Shown: positions 23,901 through 30,750 of the stretch, piece after piece
Numbering within the stretch: position 1 is the stretch's first letter
How the letters are laid out: the number at the start of each line of letters is the position of its first letter
NCBI GenBank assembly: GCA_964036195.1
Contig: OZ038456.1
Coordinates: 26,265,792 to 26,329,791, forward strand
Direction of reading: 5' to 3'
DNA length: 64,000 nt
Origin: Sphaerolaimus hirsutus
Taxonomy: Eukaryota; Nematoda; Chromadorea; Monhysterida; Sphaerolaimidae
Program-made: the position numbers and the translations under genes
The notes under the pieces: generated by a model
Database searches by the model: none
Told to the model about the DNA's origin: nothing
What the model saw: only the letters and a program-made list of their open reading frames with translations

Positions 23901-24680
23901 GCGCCGAGGAAATCGAAATGGAGACGGGTGCACGCCGGGTCACAAAACCTGCACCCCCCTGCGAGTCCCAACCGCAGACCGCAGAGATCAAACGCCAGAC
24001 TCACAGTCACCGAGCCTGTCACAACGGAAGTCACAATGGAAGACGCGATCCCTGACCGCGAGCCCTTGCAAAAGCGACTCAAAAGATTCGCTGGAGTCGC
24101 AGGGCTCCCATGTGAGCAGCAATCGTCACACCAGACATTTTCCTTTATACCCCAAACTTTTCACAAATTCAATAACATCAATAAAAAATTGGTCAAATCA
24201 AAAGTTAAACGATCTAAAAAGATCTGTGACCTTCCTCAAACAAACACCTTCACAGTCCGACATAGAAATCGGAGAGATGGAAGAAAGTCACGATCAAGAT
24301 CTAGATCCCCCTCCGTACCAATTGACCAAGTCAACTCAATCACTTCACAGTGTACGACCTCATTCACAACCTCCCATGTCCCCTTGCTATCAAGCCAACC
24401 GCTTGCAGCATCGGAACAATGGCAGCCCACCGAGCCGTCGAAGACGATCGTCGACGAGACCGACGCGCTCCGACAAGCCTTCGAGAGGCTCGCCAAGGAA
24501 TCTGAGAAGCTCCCCAACTGGCCGGGCAGACCAGCGGGGGCCCCAGACAACCAGGCGCCCGGACACGGGGAAGGCAGCCAGCCTGAGGAGGATGCCGTCA
24601 AACCCATGGACGAGCATCATGAGGAGGGCCGGGAAAATGCCGGCGGCGAGGACGCCGACGATCTGCTACCACAGGAGTGA
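14979..24680 (+). CDS. BEL/Pao polyprotein Gag-PR-RT-RH-IN-Env-like (3233 aa)
   Basis: Single frame from ATG to TGA. Gag core (about residues 205-370) has the Pao-type signature KIELAKYNSDPLEWAAWW; PPSY at 601-604 is a possible budding motif. Three zinc knuckles lie at about 488-557 (CLFCGVKEHYTTDC, CTRCTRRGHQAAQC, CYYCRQIGQHHGAFC). Protease FFDTG has its Asp at 784. RT has ADIEKAF (Asp 1148) and YVDN (1236-1239) in place of YVDD. RNase H has Asp 1419 (FCDAS) and Asp 1510 (WTDS). Integrase has an HHCC zinc site (about 1796-1836), Asp 1870, Asp 1932 (WSDNAP) and Glu 1964 (YERM), then a Pao-type tail (about 2145-2207). An envelope-like region follows: hydrophobic leader about 2270-2295, Cys-rich ectodomain, Gly-rich pre-membrane stretch from 2800, transmembrane helix about 2842-2866, then a long basic-to-acidic tail. 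Cleavage between IN and Env, or a spliced env mRNA, is not visible. Confidence 0.92.
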   Translation: MEERVRAQRGASAAAAMPMGNVDESDTTHPLTQHSRALTGVRNGVLRFTSKPIPKIVKDESQPAAVNIRAAEEVLELLQAYGYQAEMKRSDLSAAMDKFTTIVQDHITSLDRDEDGTAEEIKSANAKLERALYSGSNNAMMLMDELESRMATAQAQIKSAERLILSLKGQSNINVDLITQPPSQPPYNIVNMGSSSQPSQPETLLKLPKIELAKYNSDPLEWAAWWEIFRAQIHDRANLSTGMKYTYLKLSLTGPAAELLAGLKGDGRDYSTAVTMLQSNFGETHRVQAALWDKLYSLEKPSSRGDSLTNFTRTLLSTLNQLKERGESVDSGAVLRIIRGYLPDNIVLAVTEEHRNSMRTAATDDTELTVVRFVDALTTIARARLDAMKTEPQNSQSSNVVQKSQNSSSKKPQNGGGWQQQKKKGNKSQNTFSKQKPIHNTVAFAGTNANAGKSQGKNKNSTQPPRTPAIGAISQKQPSQPAADYRKPKFECLFCGVKEHYTTDCPQYVTPRERTERLQALGDLCTRCTRRGHQAAQCTQRLSCYYCRQIGQHHGAFCPTRQAPARRQVNNSQNKAFVKPTSANFVNAQVITTGAASSHAPPSYPPSHTEPMSVGIIPPDENDFRWQQQTLYQMDMDGPLDMGEWPRPANAQQAKAQEEARIYHSENELWTTLRASLIKDGMDMETVEAKIRGFQQKRYEVYPHLNPNQMSSSVPLQPSHRPTVEVLSAQAGYGNPNTATRQQAEQECEFDFAPIVRLQVAQASLINKDAELNRVTDPLLIFFDTGCEYSYIKASVANEYNFENKEDVVLQMNVFATKTPVTVNTFLVEAVMPIYKHVDNKGNMLQIPLTLRAVDNLATYACPPPLSQDDKTVIYIVYGEHAQEQFAEPLELTEMTDEFCHKLCQPDVVIGQDYYWKFDIRPTEIELPSGLIIVESILGLMLGGNASSQSFVTTPDISPHQFMVSCSSHASSAVAVGQETLFQFHSLESIGITDDPLSHDDDIAEQLILESITLDPETGRYSVDWPFKSTIQELPTNNAEAFRRFLSLLKRFRKDPDLFATYAKVISDQLHKGVIETVYGSQDGLQEHILPHQPVLTPGRSTTCRIVYDGSAGKPSLNNCLFRGPVLTPLALGLMLRFRAGKVVLLADIEKAFLQIALHPKSRAFTKFYWLRDDTIPSHEDNIQMMQFTRVLFGLTCSPSILSTVIKYHLEAELANMHPAETNERMKLELLLNSIYVDNLVISVDDDKYAIQLYRLIKAVFARANFNMREWMTNSPMVSEKIKPEDLNPKKSQYLKVMGLVYDHIEDTIAVPAPKKDFTLIVTATRHNLNKLLASTYDPIGVTAPALFRLKFRVSQIIQRCNVTTWDELIEDPEADDLLDDLKRHLSSISQIKFPRSFHSFGIDVKAVTRPLELHVFCDASKDGYAVCAYLRQKAISPDENGYEDDRYFCGFLTARTKLAPLPSKQGQPLTITRLELLGVTIGAQLIDYLHHELVELGGWKIHSNFLWTDSTVVIGWLYTAKPLATFVNNRVTKIHSLMSKHCIQICKVATKDNPADIASRGCTFDQLMIETMWFTGPTFLAEPLTSTMLDISQYQAQPVTEELAKGDTHISRPLYAGAVTSQPVSQPDSQPANALAQQVPVTLDPNLSQNVTPQNPFVESRQRHIPSNPFEIDIRRFSTLSKLLRTVVYLLRVKTYWLNRSMHKAAKRESEYLSKPITQADLNEAFRHVLRISQAEECASCISQAQLGKHHMLKWDAWNNLLYCVTRVSHKEHRNPSLFYYLPKTGWLTTLVVTHFHELAGHSGMLHTLADLREHCWLSSAKQVVAKILRKCVTCRKAEGGPFTLPDFHTLPVTRTQSQIKPFQHIGIDFMGPLVYSQNGTRHSQHILLLTCFSTRAIHLESTNSVSTADTIMALNRFISRRGMPDTIWSDNAPAFKNCVKMLPDVKWHFITANSPWQGGVYERMVGLVKRLLKKACGRRCLTWHEFLTVMLDVEFSVNTRPLSYLSNTDIGAAILRPIHFLWGTPPPCYMDEKRELELDSTTIEPMRKIPKEEWERMTDGSFNLTPSQIEKTYTLTPPRVNDVNCIDEIALNSVPEKDRDDITLLWDQIRHNREVLWYEWSRQYIDLLKDQAKNQRLKKGTINEAPKRGQVVLITDDKQPRGMWQMGRVHEIHVSSDGKIRAVTVLSSNGRRTRRSPSNLVPLEIDTEDGVEYKIDTEVKDDDNSQPPPDKGDDSQTDPLHQQSQSSQQDARRANPRRTCRYTGTYSFWGNVSHLMALSLLIQSKLSNVLTWTDQYHKTFNLCHKTRTGHAIQLPEKVTCHFPKVATIEDIVVSIWTLRDQPQTTPIYRCFQQEHTIVTYMSLVGGKAMLPPEIIKNHRVTTYDCMIAYQNKTWKGEPLIKIGHALWSTNKSLHIDYCYFCHNMSNTVMNFHIEEGGVASLDGKKIVSEIQDLSHCNPQSGYCYDSDNGVSLWNATAFNKQCAFQEIGQFDAQYSQNHYIVEKLQAAFSVTWRSQKFPNNAECVPQDAKYIDQGSAFIQFLRYQLKKLKKPETEKAPLHFKLAPNLDVGVFHLLTARQQYEVDKIAHLEQKQFGSIWQQLCHIRQTQLDIIHAIVTFNPTLGLRALLGRQNLYAEWHGDILMFWDCKPVTAEIIYFQHEYNNTCYKFLPVKVTNHPHIMFVAPGTNDLITHSPIDHCLMKDHKYYQLNDNSWANENGPTNLHVTNLPIELIWAGSWKPFTLNVSGSPGESMTDIAFSIMAAHHHFQNLQRLEQQVTRSVDYIATKSNDPKAVQAYIAGIGQGVGAYFEGVGKELGHIIHGSVTGGASALDTLLTGPLQTAVNIILIIITIACIGYIGYVYMQWRLVTGRGMLPDIKGFFRRKGRRDRHPNKWEPSPFNKEKSVSDGDETARRNRKAASTNPLCQIKPSHNRQVRHSHLQSLSHPSSEFLHSNGFQDARYSLDRIPRSVIVPNAPRKSKWRRVHAGSQNLHPPASPNRRPQRSNARLTVTEPVTTEVTMEDAIPDREPLQKRLKRFAGVAGLPCEQQSSHQTFSFIPQTFHKFNNINKKLVKSKVKRSKKICDLPQTNTFTVRHRNRRDGRKSRSRSRSPSVPIDQVNSITSQCTTSFTTSHVPLLSSQPLAASEQWQPTEPSKTIVDETDALRQAFERLAKESEKLPNWPGRPAGAPDNQAPGHGEGSQPEEDAVKPMDEHHEEGRENAGGEDADDLLPQE
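21787..24680 (+). other. env-like: Envelope-like region of the BEL polyprotein
   Basis: After the integrase tail and a Gln/Ser/Asp-rich linker comes a hydrophobic segment (VSHLMALSLLIQ) that could act as a signal peptide, about 545 residues of ectodomain with many Cys and Asn-X-Ser/Thr sites, then GIGQGVGAYFEGVGKELG (2800-2817) and a helix IILIIITIACIGYIGYVYM. A Gly-rich amphipathic stretch just before the anchor recalls class III fusogens (herpesvirus gB type, also reported in glycoproteins related to Chuviridae captured by insect BEL elements). That link rests on general architecture only. The tail after the anchor is unusually long, about 365 residues. Confidence 0.6.
23537..24055 (+). CDS. 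Overlapping open frame with an Arg/Lys-rich block (172 codons)
   Basis: This frame differs from the polyprotein and overlaps the membrane anchor and tail. It contains GKRRRRNRQKKPKSG, a Ser-rich stretch, and ends at a stop at 24055. In a mostly AT-rich element an alternate frame open for 172 codons is unlikely but possible by chance, since the region lacks TAA/TAG words in general. If expressed, for example by splicing as in complex retroviruses, the basic block could bind RNA or direct nuclear import. No start context or splice acceptor is proven. Confidence 0.3.
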   Translation: MYWVYWLCLHAVAARNRQGYAARHQGLFPKKGQKGQTPKQMGTQSIQQGKIGKRRRRNRQKKPKSGFNKPALSNQTVTQSSSSSQSPSKFVTPLKRVSPFKRLSGRSVQPRSDPPVGYSTERAEEIEMETGARRVTKPAPPCESQPQTAEIKRQTHSHRACHNGSHNGRRDP

Positions 24681-24702
24681 TGAGAATATCACAGGCGTTT
24701 GA
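24112..24702 (+). CDS. Overlapping open frame with PPPY motif (196 codons)
   Basis: The third frame, open from 24112 to a stop at 24702, 22 bases past the polyprotein stop. It carries DLDPPPYQL (PPPY at 24307-24318) and later Arg/Ser/Pro-rich sequence. PPxY motifs bind NEDD4-type ligases in retroviral budding. It lies downstream of the 23537-24055 frame but in another frame, so the two could only be joined by splicing or frameshifting. It may be accidental. Confidence 0.28.
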   Translation: MSSNRHTRHFPLYPKLFTNSITSIKNWSNQKLNDLKRSVTFLKQTPSQSDIEIGEMEESHDQDLDPPPYQLTKSTQSLHSVRPHSQPPMSPCYQANRLQHRNNGSPPSRRRRSSTRPTRSDKPSRGSPRNLRSSPTGRADQRGPQTTRRPDTGKAASLRRMPSNPWTSIMRRAGKMPAARTPTICYHRSDENITGV

Positions 24703-24785
24703 TTTTGATTTTGTTTCACATCAATTTGCCGAGATTGGCTGAGATAAAATTAAATTAAATTTAATTTTTATTCTAGTTTCGGGAG

Positions 24786-25886
24786 TGTGTAACATTATCG
24801 TAAAATGTAAAAAAACTTATAATATTTAAGTAAACGTTTTCTTGTTCGCTTTTATATTCCATTAATTCAACTTATCAAGATTTCATTCATATTTACATTC
24901 CAATCTTAACATCTTCACATTCGCCATTTAATATCTCAAGCGATGTTGTTTACAACGTGCGCTTCACATCGCTCACATATTTAGATCTTAGTCATTGCTC
25001 ACATTCCGCCACATTTCCTTGACAAGCAGCACGCAGATACGCCGTCATGTTTATGTTAAGCGGCGGGCCCGCCCCGAGTGGGGGGCCGGGCCCGCGCGCC
25101 ATTTCAAATGCTGTCTGGCTTGTCTCACATTTTCACTATCTTGCCAGTTAAGCTCGCTTTTCATCGGAAAAGCGAGCGAGCAAGGATTGAACTTTCACAC
25201 TTGGAAATGTTGGGTAAAAATCGGAGATTAGAGCCGACCGATTGGCGCCAAACCAATCGCCATCGGTCTGGCCCTTAAAAGCCGATTTCACAGCTAAAAT
25301 CGGCAGTGTTTGCAACCTCGTCAACTTCACACAAATCTCTTCCTGGGATCTAAATAAGCGCCGTAGTCACCTTATTAAGTCGCTTGTTTTTGGTGCTAAG
25401 TTTAACGCTTGGTGCTAAAAGTCACCTCAGTGCTTTATTTCACACCCGCGCTGTTTGAGGTGCTTTATTCACAACCGCGCCACTTAATTCTCGCATTTTG
25501 TCGTAATTAAGTGCCTTCTTTTAATTGCCTTATTTCTCCGGTAATTAGAGCTTCTTTTACGTTTTATTTAAGTAATTAATTTAGTTGTAAATTAATTCCT
25601 TTGTTTACGTATATTTTTATATATATTTTATTTACAATTGTTTCTTTGTATTTAATCGCCTAAATAAAAACGTTCGTCAAAACTTTTGGTAAACAATCTA
25701 AATTTGCTTCACACTAACTCACGTCAATTCACTTCAACTCAACTAATCACATTTGATAAAATAACGGAACGTCAACTAGAGACGACGCTTCACGTCAACT
25801 TACACTTGTTCACATTCGTCCTCTTCCTCGGTTAGGAATAGGAGCTGGTTCACAAGTCACTTCAACAAGTTCCGTATTATTTTACA
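24786..25886 (+). repeat. 3' LTR
   Basis: Same length and ends as the 5' LTR, TGTGTAACATT to TTTTACA. The 105 bases between the polyprotein stop and this LTR are AT-rich and end ttcgggag; a long polypurine tract is not evident, so the plus-strand primer is probably the short gggag. Downstream flank tgcggtgcggtgcc returns to the hAT-like element. Confidence 0.95.
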
Positions 25887-26161
25887 TGCGGTGCGGTGCC
25901 ATTTTTCCCGGTGCCTTTAACATCACTAATCATGACACAATAGCATGAACAAATGGAAGCTTTCACACTAAAAATGCCTCAAAACCAATGAAAACAGCCA
26001 CCAATGGTAATATTTATATGAAATTGCGCGCTTGCGCCCCAAAAATACATAATACCTACTGCTTAGTACTAAAAATATTGGCCAAGGTTTAAAAAAACGG
26101 TTTTGATGGTTCGTTTTTTTAAATAAAAAACAACGTTTCTATTAAAAAAACCTTTTAAAGA

Positions 26162-26757
26162 CCCCCCTGGCGAGTCTGCATCAAAATCCAAACAGCGCAT
26201 AATCCAAACAGCGTAATCCAAACAAAAATGAGGCAAAATCCAAAGGAAAATGAGGCATATTCCAAACATTTTTTTTGTGCCCCAAACTGCAGCATAATCC
26301 AAACAGAAATGAGGCAAAATCCAAACAAAAATGGTGCAAAATCCAAACGCTCGTCCAAGCACTCCCTCAAAGATGTGAACACCACTTGAGATTTAAGAGG
26401 CAGATTTAATGGGAAAATGACTTGAGTTGTAGCTTTGAAGTGACCGACCAACTGACCAATGGATAGTTTTTGCCATTATCGTAATTTCAGTGCAGTGGTT
26501 GTCAAAATGGCAACATCATATGTAAATAAATATATGAATGCATGAGAATAGGCAAGTGTTTGGATTATGTTTCATTTTTGTTTGGATTTTGCTGAAAACA
26601 AAAAACCGACAGTCGCCTTATTGGAGCATTCACGGTATGCTGTAGTTTGGGGCACAAAAAAGTGTTTGGATTATGCCTCATGTTCGTTTGGATTTTGCCT
26701 CATTTGTTTGGATTATGCTGTTTGGATTATGCGCTGTTTGGATTCTGAGCTTTCCCC
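26162..26757. mobile_element. Foldback element with ATAATCCAAACAG words (unit 1 only)
   Basis: Left arm tgcatcaaaatccaaacagc gcataatccaaacag and right arm ctgtttggattatgcgctg are inverted repeats made of aatccaaac/gtttggatt words. Unit 2 lacks it: there the flanks run together near 41510-41525 (aaaccctggccatccc). No coding capacity. The interval 25937-26161 is duplication sequence matching 41290-41510, with no gene. Confidence 0.75.
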
Positions 26758-27044
26758 CCCCCTGGACATCCCTACACTTTACACATTTAACCATTTCACC
26801 TCATTACATTTTCAGAATACGTTGTTTGTTTACAATAATGCTTGAATAAAGGGATTCTGAAAGTAAATATTATAAAATGACAGAATTCTTTCAAATGCGT
26901 TGAAGTACGACTCCCCTAACTCTGAGAAAGTAAGTAAGACTAAGTAAGAGTATGGTATTTTTCTCAGCCACTAACCAAAACCCACAATAAATATAATTTA
27001 GTCAGAAAAAAACTTTTCTGAAAATCAAGGGAAACAATTCACAG

Positions 27045-27495
27045 GTCCTTTGGGAGTGACAGTCGGCTACAGGAGGTATCCAGGCAACTGGGAGAGTGAC
27101 TTTGCAGTCACATCAGAGCACAGCACAAAATCAGTTCAGGGGCACTCCCAGACCCTGTAAAATGTCATGTGAAATGTGGAATGTCATGTTGAATAGTCAT
27201 GTAAACTCTTGTCCAAACTGTGCAATTTTTTTTTATCATTTACTGGGCACTTGACCATTTTGATGAAATTGTGCATGACAATTTAAATTTTACATGAGAT
27301 TTTGCAGTGACTGAGAGTGCCACCCACCAGGGCACATTTGTCCAGTGCCAAATGCTGTGCACAAAAACAATGACCTGCTATGCGTTCAGCTTGAATGCCA
27401 GTGTGAAACACTGCAAACTGCACCACGAGATACAGAGGGTCATTGACAACAGGATCCCCAGTGATTCTGGCATGATTTTCTACGTCATTACCTGA
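27045..27495 (+). CDS. PAN/apple-like two-exon gene 3' end (unit 1 copy)
   Basis: Exon from 27045 (after caattcacag) reads LGVTVGYRRYPGNWESDFAV ... HSTKSVQ. The last exon reads TFVQCQMLCTKTMTCYAFS ... HCKLHHEIQ ... SGMIFYV and stops at 27495. The pattern C-x3-C-x5-C-YAFS-...-C-x-L is that of PAN/apple domains, which bind proteins or carbohydrates outside cells. The intervening palindrome (27139-27330) begins cagGGGCACTCCC and ends CACCCACCAG; joining GTT-CAG to GGC-ACA keeps frame, but the expected GT donor reads GG, in both units. A donor at tca-GTTCAG would also keep frame. The unit 2 copy is 41772-42222. Confidence 0.6.
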
Positions 27496-27595
27496 GCTAT
27501 TAGTGCCTCTACGGATACAGTCACATTGTGAAAAAATTGTTTAATATGCAATTGAAAAACGATTGATTGATCATCAGATTGCATTTCTTACTGCA

Positions 27596-27700
27596 TACTG
27601 TATTACCTCGAATAAACCCACCTCGAATTACCCGTCCCCCGCACAAATTTCGCTGGCGAAATAATAAACACCCATGGGGGTGTTTCGAGGTAATATGGTA
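27596..27700. mobile_element. Short TACYGTATTACC-type MITE
   Basis: 105-bp palindrome-like copy: tactgtattacctcgaataa at the left, gtgtttcgaggtaatatggt at the right, C-tract and G-tract between. Internal region mostly deleted. Confidence 0.75.
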
Positions 27701-27896
27701 TTTTTATTCAAACATCAATTTTAACACATCAGAAATCGGAATCCAGATGTTTTTGCTATTGATTAATGTATTTACAACTGTTTGTATGGTTGCAGAATAT
27801 TTCATATTCTATCATTTGGTATTTATTTGGTATACTTTTGTAATGAAATGATAATGGGTTCAATATTAGTCAGTTTGGTTGGAATTTTACCAGCCC

Positions 27897-28342
27897 ACCG
27901 TATTTTCTCGAAATACCCCCCCTCGAAATACCCCCCCCTCATTTGACCCCCCTCTCGGGACCACTATGAAACAATCACCCCCCCCTCGAAATACCCCCCC
28001 CCCAAATTGAGTGTAAAGGGAACATACATGACAATAACTGTAGTTTGTGTTCTGTGTACTGCAGAACACACGTTAAAACAATGTCGGTGTCACGTTAGAA
28101 CAGTGTACATACCATCTACATACTGATGTTAGTCTACAGAACCTTATAAATGGCGGTTTTTGTTGCATTTTTCGACGTCTGCGTACGTTTCAGACGACAA
28201 TTTCGTACTTGGTTTCCAAAAATTTTCTTGTGAAATAATAACCCCACCCCTCGAAATAACCCCCCCTCGTTTAACCCCCCCCCCCTCTCGGGACCACTAT
28301 GAAACAATCACCCCCCGTGGGGTATTTCGAAGAAATACGGTA
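27897..28342. mobile_element. TACCGTATTTC-type MITE
   Basis: Starts accgtattttctcgaaatac with ccccccc tracts and ends gtatttcgaagaaatacggt. The centre (gaacacacgttaaaaca, gcattt...cgtctgcgtacgtttc) is the reverse complement of that in 28927-29368. No gene. Absent from unit 2 (about 42560-42650). Confidence 0.8.
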
Positions 28343-28599
28343 TGTGCAATTATTGTCTATCTCAGCCAAGCTCAGTGTAACTATGCATTCACAAATTCAA
28401 GTGAACAGTATGCGTGAACGATTAGAAGGATCATTCACTTGATTGTGAAATCTTTTCATGTCTTTAAAAAGTAAAGTGAGTATTTGTCATATTATTCTGA
28501 GTAAGTATTGGCTTGAAGGGTAGCAATATTATGTCAACTTAGCACCACATCAACTTAGTGCGCTTGGTATCCCACAGCTGAGAATGCTTTGTGGTAGTG

Positions 28600-28885
28600 A
28601 GCAGAATACAAGAGCCTTTTGACCTAAGGAGACGTACCGTAATCTGACTACGCTTTTTACCGATGACGTCATAGTGCTCAATGCACATTTGTAAAATATG
28701 CAAGAGGGACATAAGTCTCAAAATGGGACATAAGTATTTATATTATGGATTTTGGATGTAAAAATGTAAAATGTGTTGTCAGATTATGTGCATTGAGCAC
28801 TATGACGTCATCGGTAAAAAGCATAGTCAGATTACTGTATGTCCCCTTAGGTCAAAAGGTTCTTGTATTCTGCTGTAGTGTCCAA
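28600..28885. repeat. Inverted repeat, arms about 97 bp
   Basis: Left arm 28600-28695 (agaatacaagagccttttga ... atgacgtcatagtgctc) pairs with right arm about 28790-28880 (gagcactatgacgtcatcgg ... aggttcttgtattct). The spacer has repeated gggacataagt. Short frames across it (60-76 codons) are mutual mirror images and not genes. Confidence 0.8.
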
Positions 28886-28926
28886 TCGTGTTTGTTATAT
28901 GGCTTGAAATACAAGGTTAAAAAAGT

Positions 28927-29368
28927 TACCATATTTCCTCGAAATACCCACAGGGGGGTGATTGTTTCAGAGTGAGACTTTTGAGGGGGGTTAAACGAGG
29001 GGGGGTAATTTTTTCGCCCGAAATTTTTTGCACTCTAAGTCGTCAGTACTAATTTGTTGTTTGTAACGTACGCAGACGTAAACAAATGCCACAATAAGCA
29101 CCATGTATAAAAGTCTATAGACTTATTAAGTGTGTGCAGATGGCACAAAACCTGTTCTAACGTAACATAGGTAGTCATTGTTTTTAACGTATGTTCTGCA
29201 TTGCCCAGATCACAAACCTCAGCTTTAGTAATGCATGTTCACTTTACATACAATCAGGGGGGTATTTCGAGGGGGTGAGTACTTATTTCATAGTGTCCAT
29301 TTTGAGGGGGGGGGGTATTTCGAGAAGGGGGTATTTCAAGGGGGGGGGTATTTCGAGGAAATACGGTA
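28927..29368. mobile_element. TACCGTATTTC-type MITE at the unit 1 / unit 2 boundary
   Basis: Starts taccatatttcctcgaaata, ends atttcgaggaaatacggta; long G-tracts and a centre with acgtatgttctgcattgccc shared with 3148-3517 and 62669-63099. It lies between the last unit 1 match (about 28440) and the first unit 2 match (about 29512). Confidence 0.8.
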
Positions 29369-29511
29369 TCTGGAAGTGAAAACCACCCAATTCTTCCCAC
29401 AAATTCATTAAAAAATGTGGAAATTAAATTCTAAATTCGAAAACTAGGTAGGTAAATACATATGTATTTTTGTGCACCTAGAGTTCACTAATATTGATTT
29501 CACTGCTTGAA

Positions 29512-30334
29512 TTGTACATTTTGTATTCCTAAAAATGATTTTTGTTACCAATATCACCCCATTTGTGCAGTTAATTTTTCATACAATTTACTGAAAATTC
29601 TGATGGAAAAATAACTCCCCCCTCGAATAATTCCCCCCTCTCGAATAACTCCCCCCTCAAAAACTTCTGACGAAAAAATAACTCCACGGGGGACTTATTC
29701 GAGGATATACGGTAGTTAGGGTAAAAATTGAAAAATTGGAAAAGTCATTTCAGAAAGAAACACTTAAAAATTTGAATACTTTTTATCAAGAGTTTGCCGT
29801 CATTACTGTCTATCATTATTTCTGTCTGTGTCTGTCTTCAATCATTTTTTATTATTCATTTTGCGGCATGTTGTTCATCCAGAGGGGGGAGTTATTCAAG
29901 TGGGGAAAGATATTTGACGGGTTCTTTTTCTCTCTTTGGTCCGACTGGGGGAGTTATTTTAGGGGTCTTATTTGCGGATATACCGTATTACCTCGAATTA
30001 TCCCCCCCTTGAATTAACCCCCCCCCCCTCGAATTAACCCCCCTTCAAAATGGGCTGGGGAAATAATAAACCCCCCCCCTCGAAATACCCCCCCCCCCCT
30101 TCGGAATGATGTACGTCATGTACATAATAAATACGTCATGTACGCAATGTACATGATGTATATTACTGTGTTTTTGCATTGCAGCTACACATAGAGTAGT
30201 TTGTGTAGCTATCTACGTTTTTATGTCCAAATATATCCTGTTTGGACACATTTATTACCTATTTTGGGTACGCAAATGCCTACTATTTACAACGATCCTT
30301 ACAAAAATTTCTGACGAAATAATAAAACCCCCCT
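29512..30334. repeat. Start of duplication unit 2, with C/G-tract MITE sequences
   Basis: 29512-29990 repeats positions 1-480. From 29981 a further TACCGTATTACC-type copy with many cccccccc tracts runs to 30334, where homology to unit 1 resumes (tgtggtagcaccactg, compare 2602). No gene seen. Confidence 0.7.
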
Positions 30335-30404
30335 TGTGGTAGCACCACTGAAATGATCAGATTTTGTTCAGAGTTCAGTTTATACTAGCTAGGGTGCTTT
30401 TTTA

Positions 30405-30652
30405 GGCTGGAATTAAAGCTCAGCGTCGATTCGACGTGAAATGATGACGTGAAATGATAAAAATTGAATTTTTCAATTCGCTCTAGTTGTGGCTGATAAC
30501 ACTCAGTATTGGACACGATTAAGGTATTGATTCATATATTATCCTTAGAAAATTGTAGACCCGTAGCATGATCCACACTCGTGTAATTAATTTCACGACG
30601 ACATTTCACGTCATCATTTCACGTCGAATCGACGCTGAGCTCTAATTCCCGC
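30405..30652. mobile_element. GCCGGAATT-type MITE (copy 1)
   Basis: Inverted ends: ggctggaattaaagctcagc and gctgagctctaattcccgc, with gtcgattcgacgtgaaat just inside on both sides. Flank ttta on each side suggests a short AT-rich duplication. It occupies nearly the same host site as the hAT-like element 2673-3841 in unit 1. Other copies: 32695-33756 and 48448-49458. Confidence 0.82.
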
Positions 30653-30750
30653 TTTATATGTAGGTTTGATGAAAAATGATTAAAGAAAAACAACAACAAT
30701 GGTGCTGCAAATTTGTGACAACATTAAAATGGTTACTTCTTACAAACCAC

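Larger units (their letters stand above)
13602..25886 (+). mobile_element. Complete BEL/Pao LTR retrotransposon with envelope-like region
   Basis: 12,285 bp: LTR (13602-14702), primer site, one ORF (14979-24680), LTR (24786-25886). It is flanked by the 5-bp duplication tgcgg (13597-13601 and 25887-25891); because the target is a gtgcgg repeat, a 7-bp reading (tgcggtg with the LTR two bases shorter) fits equally well. LTR length 1101 bp on both sides, two differences seen by eye, and an uninterrupted ORF mark a recent insertion. Gene order gag-PR-RT-RH-IN-env-like in one frame, with Pao-type gag core and integrase tail, places it in BEL/Pao. Confidence 0.95.
12709..25928. mobile_element. hAT-like GGTGCC element (copy 2), split by the BEL/Pao insertion
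   Basis: Left part 12709-13601 starts TAGTGATGTAAAGGCACC; right part 25887-25928 ends CCTTTAACATCACTA. The 8-bp duplication atcatgac flanks the whole (12701-12708 and 25929-25936). Unit 2 carries the unoccupied site (ggctaatcatgacaccatag) at about 41280-41300. Removing the BEL element and one copy of its tgcgg duplication restores the arrangement ggtgcggtgcggtgcc seen in copies 1 and 3. Confidence 0.92.
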
